A stretch of DNA of 64,000 bases from Serratia sp. H1w (GTDB taxonomy: Bacteria > Pseudomonadota > Gammaproteobacteria > Enterobacterales > Enterobacteriaceae): contig NZ_AYMQ01000106.1 of the NCBI RefSeq assembly GCF_000633355.1, positions 32,491 to 96,490 of the forward strand, in the 5' to 3' direction. This document shows positions 38,025-46,709 of this stretch, in pieces. Both the position numbers and the translations under genes were made by a program. The stretch's first letter is position 1. Every line of letters begins with the position of its first letter. The notes below the pieces were generated by a model. It was given only the letters and a program-made list of their open reading frames with translations, was not told where the DNA came from and searched no databases.

Positions 38025-38411
38025 TTAAAACTTTTCGATGACCTTGAAGTGCATTAGCACCAGCGTCATATCCGGTGAGAACAATTCGTACTCTTCAAAG
38101 AAGCGTTTGTGCTCTTTGCGCCAGTAATCCAACGTACGATCACCTTCGCCTTCCGCCAGGGCATGAGCCGCATCCACCTGCTCATAGGTGCTAATATCTA
38201 CCGCCGTCAGTTCAATGGCACACACCGGCTCATTCTTGCCGTCAACCACCACAAAGACATCGCCGGGCTGCGGGATACCTTCGCCATCCAGATTGGAGCA
38301 AGTTGCGGTCTTGACGCCATCCAGCACCAGCTTCACCAACTCATCCGCCTGCTGTTCGGTGTCACCAAACGCCCAACGCTCTAGATTTTCATACTTTTCA
38401 GGAATGGCCAT
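38025..38411 (-). CDS. ASCH domain protein, 128 aa
   Basis: Small ASCH-domain protein (PUA-like fold), thought to bind RNA; some ASCH proteins hydrolyse N4-acetylcytidine. Features: NLERWAFGDTEQQADELVKLVLDGVKTATCS, then PGDVFVVVDGKNEPVCAIELTAVDI, and LDYWRKEHKRFFEEYE. The start at 38411 (MAIPEKYEN) has AAAGG seven bases upstream. Directly followed by the C39-like peptidase gene without a gap. Confidence 0.85.
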   Translation of the reverse strand: MAIPEKYENLERWAFGDTEQQADELVKLVLDGVKTATCSNLDGEGIPQPGDVFVVVDGKNEPVCAIELTAVDISTYEQVDAAHALAEGEGDRTLDYWRKEHKRFFEEYELFSPDMTLVLMHFKVIEKF

Positions 38412-38618
38412 TACTTTACCTTTATTGATTGATTCACGGACGCTCAAACAATATTACACCGTATTCCCCAACCTCTGCACCCATCGAGTTGCCGCACAGG
38501 CTGCTAACCGCTGATTTTTACCTGACTTTACGGTTAAAGATCTGTGCGTAACCCGGTGCAGCATTCATACTGTGGATCAAGATGTACTCATTGGCAGTCA
38601 GACTGCCAAGGCAGTAAT

Positions 38619-38729
38619 ATGAACAAGGCGGAGCAAGATCCCGATGACACCTTCAGTGATTTACTGAAAATCATCACATTTATGGCCATCTCCCTGCTCG
38701 CTGTGGGTATTTGGTATCTCTGTGTCTAA
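38619..38729 (+). CDS. Mini membrane protein, 36 aa
   Basis: MNKAEQDPDDTFSDLLKII followed by a single hydrophobic helix TFMAISLLAVGIWYLCV at the C-terminus. Acidic N-terminus and C-tail helix suggest a small inner-membrane protein with a cytoplasmic head. CAAGGCAGTAAT before the ATG contains a weak ribosome site. Next gene, 20 bases downstream, is another mini membrane protein. Family not recognised. Confidence 0.45.
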   Translation: MNKAEQDPDDTFSDLLKIITFMAISLLAVGIWYLCV

Positions 38730-38749
38730 CGGAAAGTAAGGAACCCCAA

Positions 38750-38857
38750 TTGCCAACCAAGCGTATGCGTACCAAACACTGGAAAATGTTTGTGATCCTG
38801 GTGCTGATCTGTCTGGCCCTGCTGTTGCTGCGCTGGGCGGCTATCGTCTTCAGTTAA
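38750..38857 (+). CDS. Mini membrane protein, 35 aa (TTG start)
   Basis: Frame reads LPTKRMRTKHWKMFVILVL then ICLALLLLRWAAIVFS: basic head and one hydrophobic helix. A TTG at 38750 has AAGGA seven bases upstream; an ATG at 38765 would also work but lacks a good ribosome site. Closely spaced behind the mini gene at 38619, so perhaps a two-gene unit. No function is known to me. Confidence 0.4.
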   Translation: MPTKRMRTKHWKMFVILVLICLALLLLRWAAIVFS

Positions 38858-39042
38858 TTCTGCGCTTTGTCAGCCACCTCTCGCGCTCGGGCGGCTGGCG
38901 TTTTGGCCGTCGGCTCCAGCAGTTCGCGTAAATAGGCAATCCGCGCCTCACCCTGCGGCAGCCACCAACGGCACCAGCGATTTTTCACTTCTGCATGTCG
39001 GCTAAGTTGATAATAAGCCGCTAATTGTTCGACCAGTTTCAT
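38854..39042 (-). CDS. Hypothetical protein, 62 aa
   Basis: MKLVEQLAAYYQLSRHAEVK followed by RWCRWWLPQGEARIAYLREL and an alanine-rich basic tail. GGGGCGAAAAG precedes the ATG. It looks like a small helical cytoplasmic protein rich in W and R; the family is not recognised. It converges on the mini gene at 38750 with a four-base overlap. Confidence 0.45.
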   Translation of the reverse strand: MKLVEQLAAYYQLSRHAEVKNRWCRWWLPQGEARIAYLRELLEPTAKTPAARAREVADKAQN

Positions 39043-39213
39043 CTTTTCGCCCCCTCTGTGATTTGACCAGACCAGTATTCAATATAAAAACCAGAAGAAA
39101 CACTGATGGGATAATCTTTATACTTCCGGTTTTATTTTCTCTGTGGTCTGACGGGTGGCGTCACCGGTTGGCAACTGCTACATTGAGCAAAAATCAACCA
39201 GCCGAGGTGAGCG

Positions 39214-39423
39214 ATGAAGTTCTCGGAACAGGAGATCAAACCAGTATGGGATGAGGTTGCCCGCTTGATTGGCGACTGCGTGATGCACTTGCGCCATCGC
39301 GGTGAGGAGTTGTCGGTGGAGAGCCTGTCCAGGCAGTTGGCACAGCGTCAGGCAGAAAGCCACGATATTGAACAGCGCATCCTGATCGCTGCCGCGATCA
39401 ACATGCTGAAAGATGGCAAGTGA
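39214..39423 (+). CDS. Hypothetical helical protein, 69 aa
   Basis: MKFSEQEIKPVWDEVARLIGD, MHLRHRGEELSVESLSRQLA, QRILIAAAINMLKDGK: three amphipathic helices, no cysteine pairs or membrane segment. CGAGGTGAGCG is a good ribosome site. A perfect hairpin follows its stop codon. Family not recognised; size and helical pattern resemble small biofilm or stress regulators but there is no motif to confirm that. Confidence 0.55.
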   Translation: MKFSEQEIKPVWDEVARLIGDCVMHLRHRGEELSVESLSRQLAQRQAESHDIEQRILIAAAINMLKDGK

Positions 39424-39448
39424 ATCGCCAACCGAAATGGTTGGCGAT
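39424..39448 (+). terminator. Hairpin after the 69-aa gene
   Basis: ATCGCCAACC and GGTTGGCGAT form a perfect ten-pair stem around GAAAT immediately after the stop codon. No T-tract follows. Confidence 0.5.
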
Positions 39449-39565
39449 CCGGCGAGAGCCCAAGGTATGCAAGCCCGGCCTCTCTTGATGGTATATTCTC
39501 ACGCCAGCCGCAGGGGAGTAATCAGAATAGTCCAGAATGTCACAACAATAGGCGGCTATGCCCCC

Positions 39566-40138
39566 CTACAGCAGCGTAGTGGGTACGATATCCGCCCATA
39601 GGGCCTGCGCATCATTCCCCTGCGCCACCAATCGCAGCGGCCCCTCTCCAGGCAGCCACCAGCAGCCTTGTCGAGCAGCCAGCAAACTGCCGTCTGGCAA
39701 CTGCCATTCCCCGCGCAGCACATACAACACGCCAGCATGTTGCAACGACAGGCCAATGGTTTCGACAATGCGTTGCACCTGCGCCTGGTAGTGGCCCCGG
39801 CGCGTCATGATGTTGAAATCCTGGCTGCTGCCACCTAATAAGCTGGCCTCAAGTGCCACATCCCCAGAAAAGGCAAACGGCTCGCCGATATGCTGCAAAC
39901 GGTGATCGACCTGGCCGGCGCTGTACAAATGCACACCATCGCCTTCCAACAAGGTGATTGAACGGTCAATGCCGTTAAAAGCCGAGAATGGCCCATCCTG
40001 AGCGATGGTGGCAATGCTGGCACGCCAGCCGAAATCGGCACTCCCCACCGGTTGGCAGGTAATTTCACGCGTTTCACCGCCGCCGTTACGCCAAGGACTG
40101 ACCGGCAGTGCGGCAAAGTCGAAGCGAGTCAGTTTCAT
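39566..40138 (-). CDS. hutD: HutD family protein
   Basis: Cupin-fold HutD/Ves protein, thought to set an upper limit on histidine-utilisation operon activity by binding formylglutamate or a related metabolite. Features: FAALPVSPWRNGGGETREI, DFGWRASIATIAQDGPFSAFNGIDRSITLLEG, LYVLRGEW and GCWWLPG. 190 residues. Its ATG overlaps the hutF stop (TAATG), so it is translated together with hutF. Confidence 0.88.
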   Translation of the reverse strand: MKLTRFDFAALPVSPWRNGGGETREITCQPVGSADFGWRASIATIAQDGPFSAFNGIDRSITLLEGDGVHLYSAGQVDHRLQHIGEPFAFSGDVALEASLLGGSSQDFNIMTRRGHYQAQVQRIVETIGLSLQHAGVLYVLRGEWQLPDGSLLAARQGCWWLPGEGPLRLVAQGNDAQALWADIVPTTLL

Positions 40139-41508
40139 TACGCCTCCTGTTGGAACGTTTTCAGTACCTGTAGGAACTCGACGCTGCTTTGTTGCTGCAA
40201 CGCATGGCGCCCTTGCTCAATCACCTGCCGACCGGCAACAAACACGTCACGGATCTGTTCTTTGCCCCCGGCAAACAGCCAGCGGTTGAGGATAGAAGCA
40301 TCCGGCGCAGACGCCAGATAAGGGTCGTCGCCATCCAGCACCAGCCAGTCCGCACGGTAGCCGACTGCCAGCTTGCCAATTGCCGTACCGCAGGCCTGAG
40401 CGCCTCCTCGTAGCGCCTGTTGATACAACACATCAGCCACTGCGGGTTGTTCTGGCGTAGTCAGGCGGTTGCGGCGTTGGTCGCGCAGCCGCTGCCCGTA
40501 TTCAAACCAGCGTAACTCTTCCACCACGTTTAAGGAAACGTGGCTGTCCGAACCGATGCCCCAGCTGCCCTGATGATGCAGGTAACTGTCGCCAGGGAAA
40601 ATACCGTCACCCAGATTGGCCTCGGTGGTTGGGCACAATCCGGCCACCGCTTTGCTGCGGGCCAACTGCTCGAGTTCTTCACGATCCAGATGCGTGGCAT
40701 GTACCAGACACCAGCGGCTATCAACCGGTAAATGCTCATACAGCCAAGCTACCGGGCGTTGACCGCTCCAGGCGAGGCAGTCGTTGACCTCTTTTTGCTG
40801 CTCGGCGATATGAATATGCACCGGCAAGGTCTGGTCAGACGCCGCCAGGATCTGCTGCATCTGCCCCAATTCCACTGCCCGCAGCGAATGGAAGCACAGC
40901 CCCTGATTCTGCAATGGCTGGTCAGCCAGTTGGCGAGCGATCACCTGTTGCTGTTCGAGGTAGCTATCTACATTCTGAATAAAGCGCTTTTGCCCCGGTT
41001 GCGCAGGCTGGGCACCGAACCCGGCATAGCTGTATAGCACGGGCAATAGCGTCATGCCAATACCCGCCTGATGCGCCGCTTCGCTGAGACGCCCGGTCAT
41101 TTCACCGCGGTCGGCATAGGGTTTTCCTTCCGGCGTGTGATGTAGATAATGGAACTCGGCAACCTGGGTATAGCCGCCCTTGAGCATTTCGATATACAGT
41201 TGGCGGGCAATAACCTCAACCTGCTCCGGGGTTAAGCGCTGGACCAAGCGATACATCAGATCGCGCCAGGTCCAGAAGCTGTCTTGTGGATCGCCCGCCA
41301 CCTCTGCCAGCCCGGCCATCGCGCGCTGGAAAGCATGAGAGTGCAGATTCGGCATGCCCGGCACCACATCACCGTGCAGGCGCAGGCAACCGTCAGGGTC
41401 GGCATGGGGGGTCACTTGGGCCAATTGGCCGTGCGCATCAACGTCGAGCCGCACGTTGTGAGCCCAACCGGTCGGAAGCAGTGCGCGAGAGGCAAAATAA
41501 GCAGGCAT
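40138..41508 (-). CDS. hutF: Formimidoylglutamate deiminase
   Basis: Amidohydrolase that turns N-formimino-L-glutamate into N-formyl-L-glutamate plus ammonia, the fourth step of the five-step histidine pathway used by pseudomonads and some enterics. Metal ligands: PGMPNLHSHAFQRAMAG (HxH), PVHIHIAEQQKEV, LVHATHLDREEL and GSDSHVSLNV. 456 residues as expected. The product is the substrate of HutG encoded across the hutC gene. A HutC operator is in the divergent promoter region. Confidence 0.92.
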   Translation of the reverse strand: MPAYFASRALLPTGWAHNVRLDVDAHGQLAQVTPHADPDGCLRLHGDVVPGMPNLHSHAFQRAMAGLAEVAGDPQDSFWTWRDLMYRLVQRLTPEQVEVIARQLYIEMLKGGYTQVAEFHYLHHTPEGKPYADRGEMTGRLSEAAHQAGIGMTLLPVLYSYAGFGAQPAQPGQKRFIQNVDSYLEQQQVIARQLADQPLQNQGLCFHSLRAVELGQMQQILAASDQTLPVHIHIAEQQKEVNDCLAWSGQRPVAWLYEHLPVDSRWCLVHATHLDREELEQLARSKAVAGLCPTTEANLGDGIFPGDSYLHHQGSWGIGSDSHVSLNVVEELRWFEYGQRLRDQRRNRLTTPEQPAVADVLYQQALRGGAQACGTAIGKLAVGYRADWLVLDGDDPYLASAPDASILNRWLFAGGKEQIRDVFVAGRQVIEQGRHALQQQSSVEFLQVLKTFQQEA

Positions 41509-41614
41509 AGCAGTATTCCAAAGTAGGTGTAACGGCTAAGAACGCACGACAATCACGCCGCGCAGGTAAAAAATTTGTAAACCAGTTTCAATCATCTGGT
41601 GAACGGACGCTTAC

Positions 41615-41626
41615 TTGTATATACAT
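41615..41626. promoter_or_regulatory. HutC operator between hutF and hutC
   Basis: TTGTATATACAT, containing the palindrome TGTATATACA, followed by a further TATACGTAT repeat. It lies between the divergent hutFD and hutC genes and matches the GntR-family HutC site (TTGTATATACAA) seen perfectly before hutI. Confidence 0.7.
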
Positions 41627-41691
41627 ATACGTATCTCCAACATCAACAGTAAACTGGTGTTATTATTTTTTTATTTGACGAGGTTAACGTC

Positions 41692-42447
41692 GTGGTAGAT
41701 CAACAGACCGTGTTGCAGTTGGCTGCAGCAATGAGCGAAACCCCCGCCCCGATCTATCAACGGGTCAAACAGGCCATCGTAAGCCAAATCCGTGCAGGCC
41801 ATTGGCAACCACATCAGCGCGTTCCCTCAGAAAGTGAACTGGTCAGCGAACTGGGCGTCAGCCGCATGACCATCAACCGGGCCTTGCGTGAGTTGACCAG
41901 CGAAGGCTTTTTGATCCGCATGCAGGGCGTTGGCACCTTTGTCGCCGAGGCCAAGGCGCATACCGCGTTGCTGGAAGTACACAATATTGCCGATGAGATC
42001 GCCGCCCGTGGCCACCGCCACAGCAGCAAGATCCTGCAGCTTGACGCCAGACCGGCCAGCGCCGAAGAAGCTACTGCGCTGGGGATCCTGCCGGGCCAGC
42101 AGCTGTTCTACTCACAGATTGTGCATTACGAGAATGACGTGCCGGTGCAGGTAGAAGATCGCTGCGTCAACCCGCTGGCGGCTCCCGATTATATGAAGCA
42201 GGATTTCGATCGGGTTACGCCTTATATTTACCTGACCCAGTCGGCTCCGCTGACTGCAGGTGAACATATTGTCGAAGCCGTAGTGCCTACCAAGCATGAG
42301 CTTGAACTGCTGCAATTGGAAGACCACGAGCCGGGCCTGCTGATCCATCGCCGCACCTGGTCGGGTAAAATGGTGGTGACCTCTGCACGTTTGCTCTATC
42401 CAGGCAGCCGCTATCAGCTGTTTGGCCGCTTTACCAATCAGGTTTAA
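41692..42447 (+). CDS. hutC: Histidine utilization repressor HutC
   Basis: GntR-family (HutC subfamily) repressor released by urocanate. Winged helix: PIYQRVKQAIVSQIRAGHWQPHQRVPSESELVSELGVSRMTINRALRELTSEGFL; C-terminal UTRA domain: QQLFYSQIVHYENDVPVQVEDRCVNP and VEAVVPTKHELELLQL. GTG start at 41692 with GAGG eight bases upstream. 251 residues. Followed by the composite repeat that separates it from hutI. Confidence 0.93.
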   Translation: MVDQQTVLQLAAAMSETPAPIYQRVKQAIVSQIRAGHWQPHQRVPSESELVSELGVSRMTINRALRELTSEGFLIRMQGVGTFVAEAKAHTALLEVHNIADEIAARGHRHSSKILQLDARPASAEEATALGILPGQQLFYSQIVHYENDVPVQVEDRCVNPLAAPDYMKQDFDRVTPYIYLTQSAPLTAGEHIVEAVVPTKHELELLQLEDHEPGLLIHRRTWSGKMVVTSARLLYPGSRYQLFGRFTNQV

Positions 42448-42460
42448 CCCTGGTGACAGC

Positions 42461-42628
42461 CCCCTCACCCTAGCCCTCTCCCCACGGAGAGGGGACCGAA
42501 TGTGCCACCCATTGAATCCCGAATTTGACCTTAGCACGGGCGCAGCATGCAGCGCCCCTACGCAGATACCTGACCCGTGCACTGTAGCAGCTCCCTCGCC
42601 CTGTGGGAGAGGGTTGGGGTGAGGGGAA
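42461..42628 (+). repeat. Composite dispersed repeat, copy B, with terminal inverted repeats
   Basis: Left end CCCCTCACCCTAGCCCTCTC (42461) and right end GGGAGAGGGTTGGGGTGAGG (to 42628) are inverted repeats of about 22 bases with two or three mismatches. The interior shares the order hairpin, GGACCGAATGTGCCA, TGACCTTAGCACGGGCGC and GCATGC palindrome with copies at 20121 and 48573. No ORF; MITE-like. Confidence 0.7.
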
Positions 42629-42735
42629 ATTCACCGCAGCTAAATGCTACCTTTTTCGCGTTTCATCACATCTTGATAACAAATTTTTATCCCCTCTCTT
42701 GTCCCAGCCCGATGAATGCGCTAGGTTGTTTTTAA

Positions 42736-42747
42736 TTGTATATACAA
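42736..42747. promoter_or_regulatory. HutC operator before hutI
   Basis: TTGTATATACAA, a perfect 12-base palindrome, 22 bases upstream of the hutI ATG. Same core as at 41615. Confidence 0.78.
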
Positions 42748-42768
42748 CCATGTGGGAGCGGAAACACC

Positions 42769-43989
42769 ATGACGTCTGAGATCCACTGCGACAGCCTGTG
42801 GCGCGGGGCCGATATCGTCACCATGCGTGACGGCAGATATCACATCATCAGCAACGGCGCGATCGCTATGCACGCAGGCAAGATTATCTGGCTGGGTGAA
42901 CAGGCATCGATGCCTGCCATAACGGCGACAAGGAATGTGCAGCTTGACGGTGGCATCATCACCCCCGGTCTGGTGGATTGCCATACGCATCTGGTGTTTG
43001 GCGGCGACCGCAGTGGTGAGTTTGAACAACGTCTGAACGGGGTAAGCTACGCAGAGATTGCCGCTCAGGGCGGAGGCATTATCTCCACGGTCAAAGCCAC
43101 GCGCGACGCAGAAGAACTCGATTTACTGGGACAGGCGTTGCCCCGCCTGCTACCGCTGCTGGCCGAAGGCGTCACTTGCATAGAAATCAAATCCGGTTAC
43201 GGATTAACGCTGGACAGCGAGCTGAAAATGTTGCGCGTGGCACGTGAGTTAGGCGCAACATTACCGCTCGAGGTGAAAACCACCTGCCTGGCCGCTCATG
43301 CCCTGCCACCGGAATACGCCGGGCGCAGCGACGACTATATCGACCTGGTGTGCAACACCATCATCCCTGAAGCCGCTGCGGCAGGATTGGCCGATGCAGT
43401 GGATGCGTTTTGCGAACATCTGGCATTCTCACCTGAGCAGGTCGAGAGGGTCTTTGCCGCCGCAGAAAAGGCTGGATTGCCCGTTAAACTGCACGCAGAG
43501 CAACTTTCGGCACTTGGTGGCAGCACTTTGGCGGCACGGCATCATGCCCTTTCCGCCGATCACCTGGAATATGCCACCGAACAAGATGCAATGGCGATGG
43601 CTGCGGCCGGAACCGTGGCGGTACTGTTACCGGGTGCCTACTACATGTTACGCGAAACGCAGTGCCCACCGGTTGAACTGTTTCGCAAACACGGCGTCAA
43701 GATGGCCATTGCCAGCGATGCCAACCCTGGCACCTCCCCCGTATTATCGCTGCGTCTGATGATTAATATGGCCTGCACCCTGTTCCGCCTGACGCCGGAA
43801 GAAGCACTGGCAGGCGTCACGTTGCATGCCGCCAAGGCATTGGGCCTGCAGGAAACTCATGGTTCTCTGGAGGTGGGCAAAATGGCCGATTTCGTTTACT
43901 GGCAGCAGTTGGAACATCCGGCAGAGCTGGCTTACTGGCTGGGCGGACAACTGCCCTGCAAGGTGATTTTCCGAGGAGAACTCCGTTAA
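42769..43989 (+). CDS. hutI: Imidazolonepropionase
   Basis: Amidohydrolase that hydrolyses imidazolone-5-propionate to N-formimino-L-glutamate, the third step of histidine breakdown. Metal site [21 protein letters not shown] near residue 78, later [24 protein letters not shown] and [20 protein letters not shown]. The ATG at 42769 has GGGAGCGG upstream; a TTG at 42736 lies inside the HutC operator and is rejected. 406 residues. Its stop overlaps the hutG start (TAATG). Confidence 0.94.
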   Translation: MTSEIHCDSLWRGADIVTMRDGRYHIISNGAIAMHAGKIIWLGEQASMPAITATRNVQLDGGIITPGLVDCHTHLVFGGDRSGEFEQRLNGVSYAEIAAQGGGIISTVKATRDAEELDLLGQALPRLLPLLAEGVTCIEIKSGYGLTLDSELKMLRVARELGATLPLEVKTTCLAAHALPPEYAGRSDDYIDLVCNTIIPEAAAAGLADAVDAFCEHLAFSPEQVERVFAAAEKAGLPVKLHAEQLSALGGSTLAARHHALSADHLEYATEQDAMAMAAAGTVAVLLPGAYYMLRETQCPPVELFRKHGVKMAIASDANPGTSPVLSLRLMINMACTLFRLTPEEALAGVTLHAAKALGLQETHGSLEVGKMADFVYWQQLEHPAELAYWLGGQLPCKVIFRGELR

Positions 43990-44789
43990 TGTCAATCCGC
44001 GATCCTTTCGATTTCCACAACGGTCATTTGCCGCTGTTGATCAGTATCCCCCATGCCGGTACCCGGTTGACGCCTGCGGTTGAGCAAGGGCTAACCGATG
44101 AGGCCCGTCCCCTGCAGGATACCGATTGGCATATCCCACGGCTGTACGATTTTGCCCGTGCCATGGGGGCCAGTATTCTGGTGGGTAACTATTCGCGCCT
44201 GGTGATCGACCTGAACCGCCCGGCCGATGACAAACCGCTCTACACCACGGCCACCACCGGCCTGTTCCCGGATGTCCTGTTCGATGGCCGCCCCAGTTTT
44301 CGGCCGGACGCCGCCCCTTCGGATCAGGAGCGGGCCGGGTATCTGCAAAATATCTGGCAGCCCTACCATCAGCAATTACAAAACGAGCTGACGCGGCTGA
44401 AAGCCCAGCACGGTTATGCCCTACTGTTTGACGCCCACTCGATCGCCTCCGTGATACCACGCCTGTTCGACGGTAAGCTGCCCGATCTTAACCTGGGCAC
44501 CAACGGGGGCGAAAGCTGCCCAGCTTCACTGAGCGATAGGCTGGTCAACTGCTGTCAGCAACAACAGCAGTTCAGCCATGTACTCAATGGGCGTTTCAAA
44601 GGGGGCTATATTACCCGCGCCTATGGGCAACCGCAGGAACAACAGCATGCGGTGCAGTTGGAGTTGGCCCAGGTGAATTATATGTCCGAGCAGACATTCG
44701 AATTTGATGCCGAGCGGGCTGCGCCGTTACAACGCCTATTGCAGCAGATGATCGAAAGTATGCTGGCCTGGGGCGAGCAGCAGCGCTAG
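43989..44789 (+). CDS. hutG: N-formylglutamate deformylase
   Basis: Releases formate from N-formyl-L-glutamate to give glutamate, the last step of the HutF-type pathway. Family signature LPLLISIPHAGTRLTP, DTDWHIPRLYDFARAMGASILVGNYSRLVIDLNRPADD, and LLFDAHSIASVIPRLF. 266 residues. Ends a hutI-hutG transcription unit; a perfect 13-pair hairpin follows. Genes for HutU and HutH are not in the window. Confidence 0.93.
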   Translation: MSIRDPFDFHNGHLPLLISIPHAGTRLTPAVEQGLTDEARPLQDTDWHIPRLYDFARAMGASILVGNYSRLVIDLNRPADDKPLYTTATTGLFPDVLFDGRPSFRPDAAPSDQERAGYLQNIWQPYHQQLQNELTRLKAQHGYALLFDAHSIASVIPRLFDGKLPDLNLGTNGGESCPASLSDRLVNCCQQQQQFSHVLNGRFKGGYITRAYGQPQEQQHAVQLELAQVNYMSEQTFEFDAERAAPLQRLLQQMIESMLAWGEQQR

Positions 44790-44798
44790 CCCGTTCCT

Positions 44799-44829
44799 CC
44801 ACTCCGGTGCAGTTGTTGCACCGGAGTGG
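44799..44829 (+). terminator. hutG terminator-like hairpin
   Basis: CCACTCCGGTGCA and TGCACCGGAGTGG form a perfect 13-pair stem with a five-base loop, ten bases after the hutG stop. ACCTGACTTTT follows, a weak T-tract. Confidence 0.65.
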
Positions 44830-45139
44830 ACCTGACTTTTGCGATATCCCCCTCATGTCTTGCTTATCCTTCCATGACGATTTGAGCTCTGCATCGCAAT
44901 TTTGATGGAAAGGTTTGTCACTGGTCTGAACAGCGCACAAAACAGCGGCCCGTGACGTTTACCATGCGCCACAATCGAACCACTTTCAGCCCATGTTCCC
45001 CCGTGCCTTACGACACAAACCAGGGCTTGAAAATCCACCCTTGCCATACCCGCCAACCACTTCTGCACCGTGGCTGTGGTAGACATTCGTGTATACCAGG
45101 CCACGTGATAAGTGGCGTTCGTTATCCCAGGAGGAAACT
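44830..45139. other. Gap before the serine hydrolase gene
   Basis: No gene I can support. Several short open frames lie on both strands but none has a ribosome site or recognisable product. Contains the promoter of the downstream gene. Confidence 0.35.
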
Positions 45140-46675
45140 ATGTCTGAAACCCCGCTAAACTGGCGCGCCGCACAGGCAGCCGCCACTCAACTGCTGGCAG
45201 GCTGGCACACTGAAGGCCAACCCGGTGGGGCTATCACCCTGTTTGACACGGATATTACCCAGGCGGTGGTCTGCGCTGGGCTGGCCGATCTGGCACGCAA
45301 CGATCCCTTCACCGCCGATAGCGTGGTGCGCTATGCCTCAATCACCAAACATATCTTTGCCGCACTGGCGCTCAATGCCACCGACAACAGCCTGCGGCTG
45401 GGCGAATGCCTGGGCAATTTACTACCCGAACTACACGGACAGCTGGCGGAGGTGACGGTTGGCCAGGCTTTAGACATGACCAGTGGGCTGCCCGATATTC
45501 GGCAAACGCTGGGATTGCTTGGCGTCTCGGTCAGCACAGTGAGTGAAGCCCAACCGGTGATGGCCTTTATCCAGAGCCTCACCCAGCTCAACTACCCGGC
45601 GGGCCAGGAGATCGCTTACACCAACACCGGATACCGGCTGGTAGAGGCGGCGTTAAAGGCAAAAGGATATGCTTTTGACACGCTGATACAGCAGCATCTG
45701 GCCCGCCCGCTTGCCGTGCAGTTACAGGCCCCCGAAAGCTGGTTTGATGTGGTGCCAGGGTTGGTGCCAGGTTATTGGCATGCGGCCAACGGTTGGCAGC
45801 AAACCAGTGCCGGTTTACACCTCTCCGCCTCCGGCAGCCTGACAGGGAGTGCCAACGCCCTCACCCGCTGGTTGCAGTGCCTGTTGGCCAATACTGGTCC
45901 TGGCAAAGGGGTTTTGACGCAGCTAAGCTCCCCGCGTCGGCTCAGTGAGGGCCAAATAAGCCGTTACGGACTGGGATTGGCGCAGACGCCTCTAGGCACT
46001 CAGACATTGTTGGGCCACGGCGGCTCTCATGCGGGCTATAAGACCTATTTCCTCCTGGCACCCGATCGGCAAGCTGGTGCCCTGCTGGTCGCCAACCGTG
46101 AGGACTGCGACAGCTTTGCCATCATTTTACAGGTCATGGCGGCACTGCTCAGTGAGCCTCTGCCCCAGCGCAGTACGGCGATCCCGGACGGGCTCTATGC
46201 CACCCGGGCGGAACCTTACTGGTTGGAAGTGACAGGGGGCAACGTGGCTTATCTGGGCAGCAACGAACCGCTGTACCAAAGTGAAGACGGCTACGCCGTA
46301 TCCCTTTCGGCCCATCAGCCAATGCGCCTTAAGTGGACAGGTGAAGCCGTAGAAGGTGAAGTGGGACACGTTGCACGTCGCTTTTTGCCGGTAGCTAGAG
46401 AAACGGTTTGTCTGAAGCAGGTTCAGGGCCACTGGTATCATCCACAGTACCGCACCTCATTCGAAATTTGCGGTAATCAGATCCACATCGGGGTTGGTCC
46501 GGCGGTGCAAACCGGCACGCTGAGTTCACTGGGGGACGGGCGGATGTTGGTTGAGAGCAACGATGGCCCCAACCAGAATCGATTTTGCCTGTATTTCCGC
46601 GGTTACCAGGTTGATCTGATCGCCAGCCGCAGCCGGGTGCTCACGTTCAAACGCAACATCCGCGCTCATTGCTAA
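45140..46675 (+). CDS. Serine hydrolase of the D-aminopeptidase (class C beta-lactamase-like) family, 511 aa
   Basis: Penicillin-binding-protein fold: SxxK as YASITKHIF near residue 70, YxN as YTNTGYRLVEA near 170 and HGG as LGHGGSHAGYKTYF near 295. After the catalytic domain come about 180 residues rich in beta strands with two similar halves, as in the D-aminopeptidase DAP of Ochrobactrum (520 residues, two C-terminal beta-barrel domains). It probably removes N-terminal D-amino acids from peptides. No signal peptide, so cytoplasmic. CCCAGGAGGAAACT is an excellent ribosome site and fixes the start at 45140. Confidence 0.78.
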   Translation: MSETPLNWRAAQAAATQLLAGWHTEGQPGGAITLFDTDITQAVVCAGLADLARNDPFTADSVVRYASITKHIFAALALNATDNSLRLGECLGNLLPELHGQLAEVTVGQALDMTSGLPDIRQTLGLLGVSVSTVSEAQPVMAFIQSLTQLNYPAGQEIAYTNTGYRLVEAALKAKGYAFDTLIQQHLARPLAVQLQAPESWFDVVPGLVPGYWHAANGWQQTSAGLHLSASGSLTGSANALTRWLQCLLANTGPGKGVLTQLSSPRRLSEGQISRYGLGLAQTPLGTQTLLGHGGSHAGYKTYFLLAPDRQAGALLVANREDCDSFAIILQVMAALLSEPLPQRSTAIPDGLYATRAEPYWLEVTGGNVAYLGSNEPLYQSEDGYAVSLSAHQPMRLKWTGEAVEGEVGHVARRFLPVARETVCLKQVQGHWYHPQYRTSFEICGNQIHIGVGPAVQTGTLSSLGDGRMLVESNDGPNQNRFCLYFRGYQVDLIASRSRVLTFKRNIRAHC

Positions 46676-46688
46676 CTGTTATCGTTGT

Positions 46689-46709
46689 GGGGCGCCGTAT
46701 GCTGCGCCC
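46689..46709. repeat. REP-like palindrome copy
   Basis: GGGGCGC-CGTATGCT-GCGCCC, directly after the D-aminopeptidase-like gene; same family as 15255, 58300 and 60409. Confidence 0.6.

Noticed and set aside
42736..42768. TTG start for hutI
   Set aside because: Lies inside the HutC operator; the ATG at 42769 has a good ribosome site and matches family N-termini.
44853..45104. Minus-strand ORF of 83 aa in the gap after hutG
   Set aside because: No ribosome site or recognisable motif; gap has no coding bias I can see.
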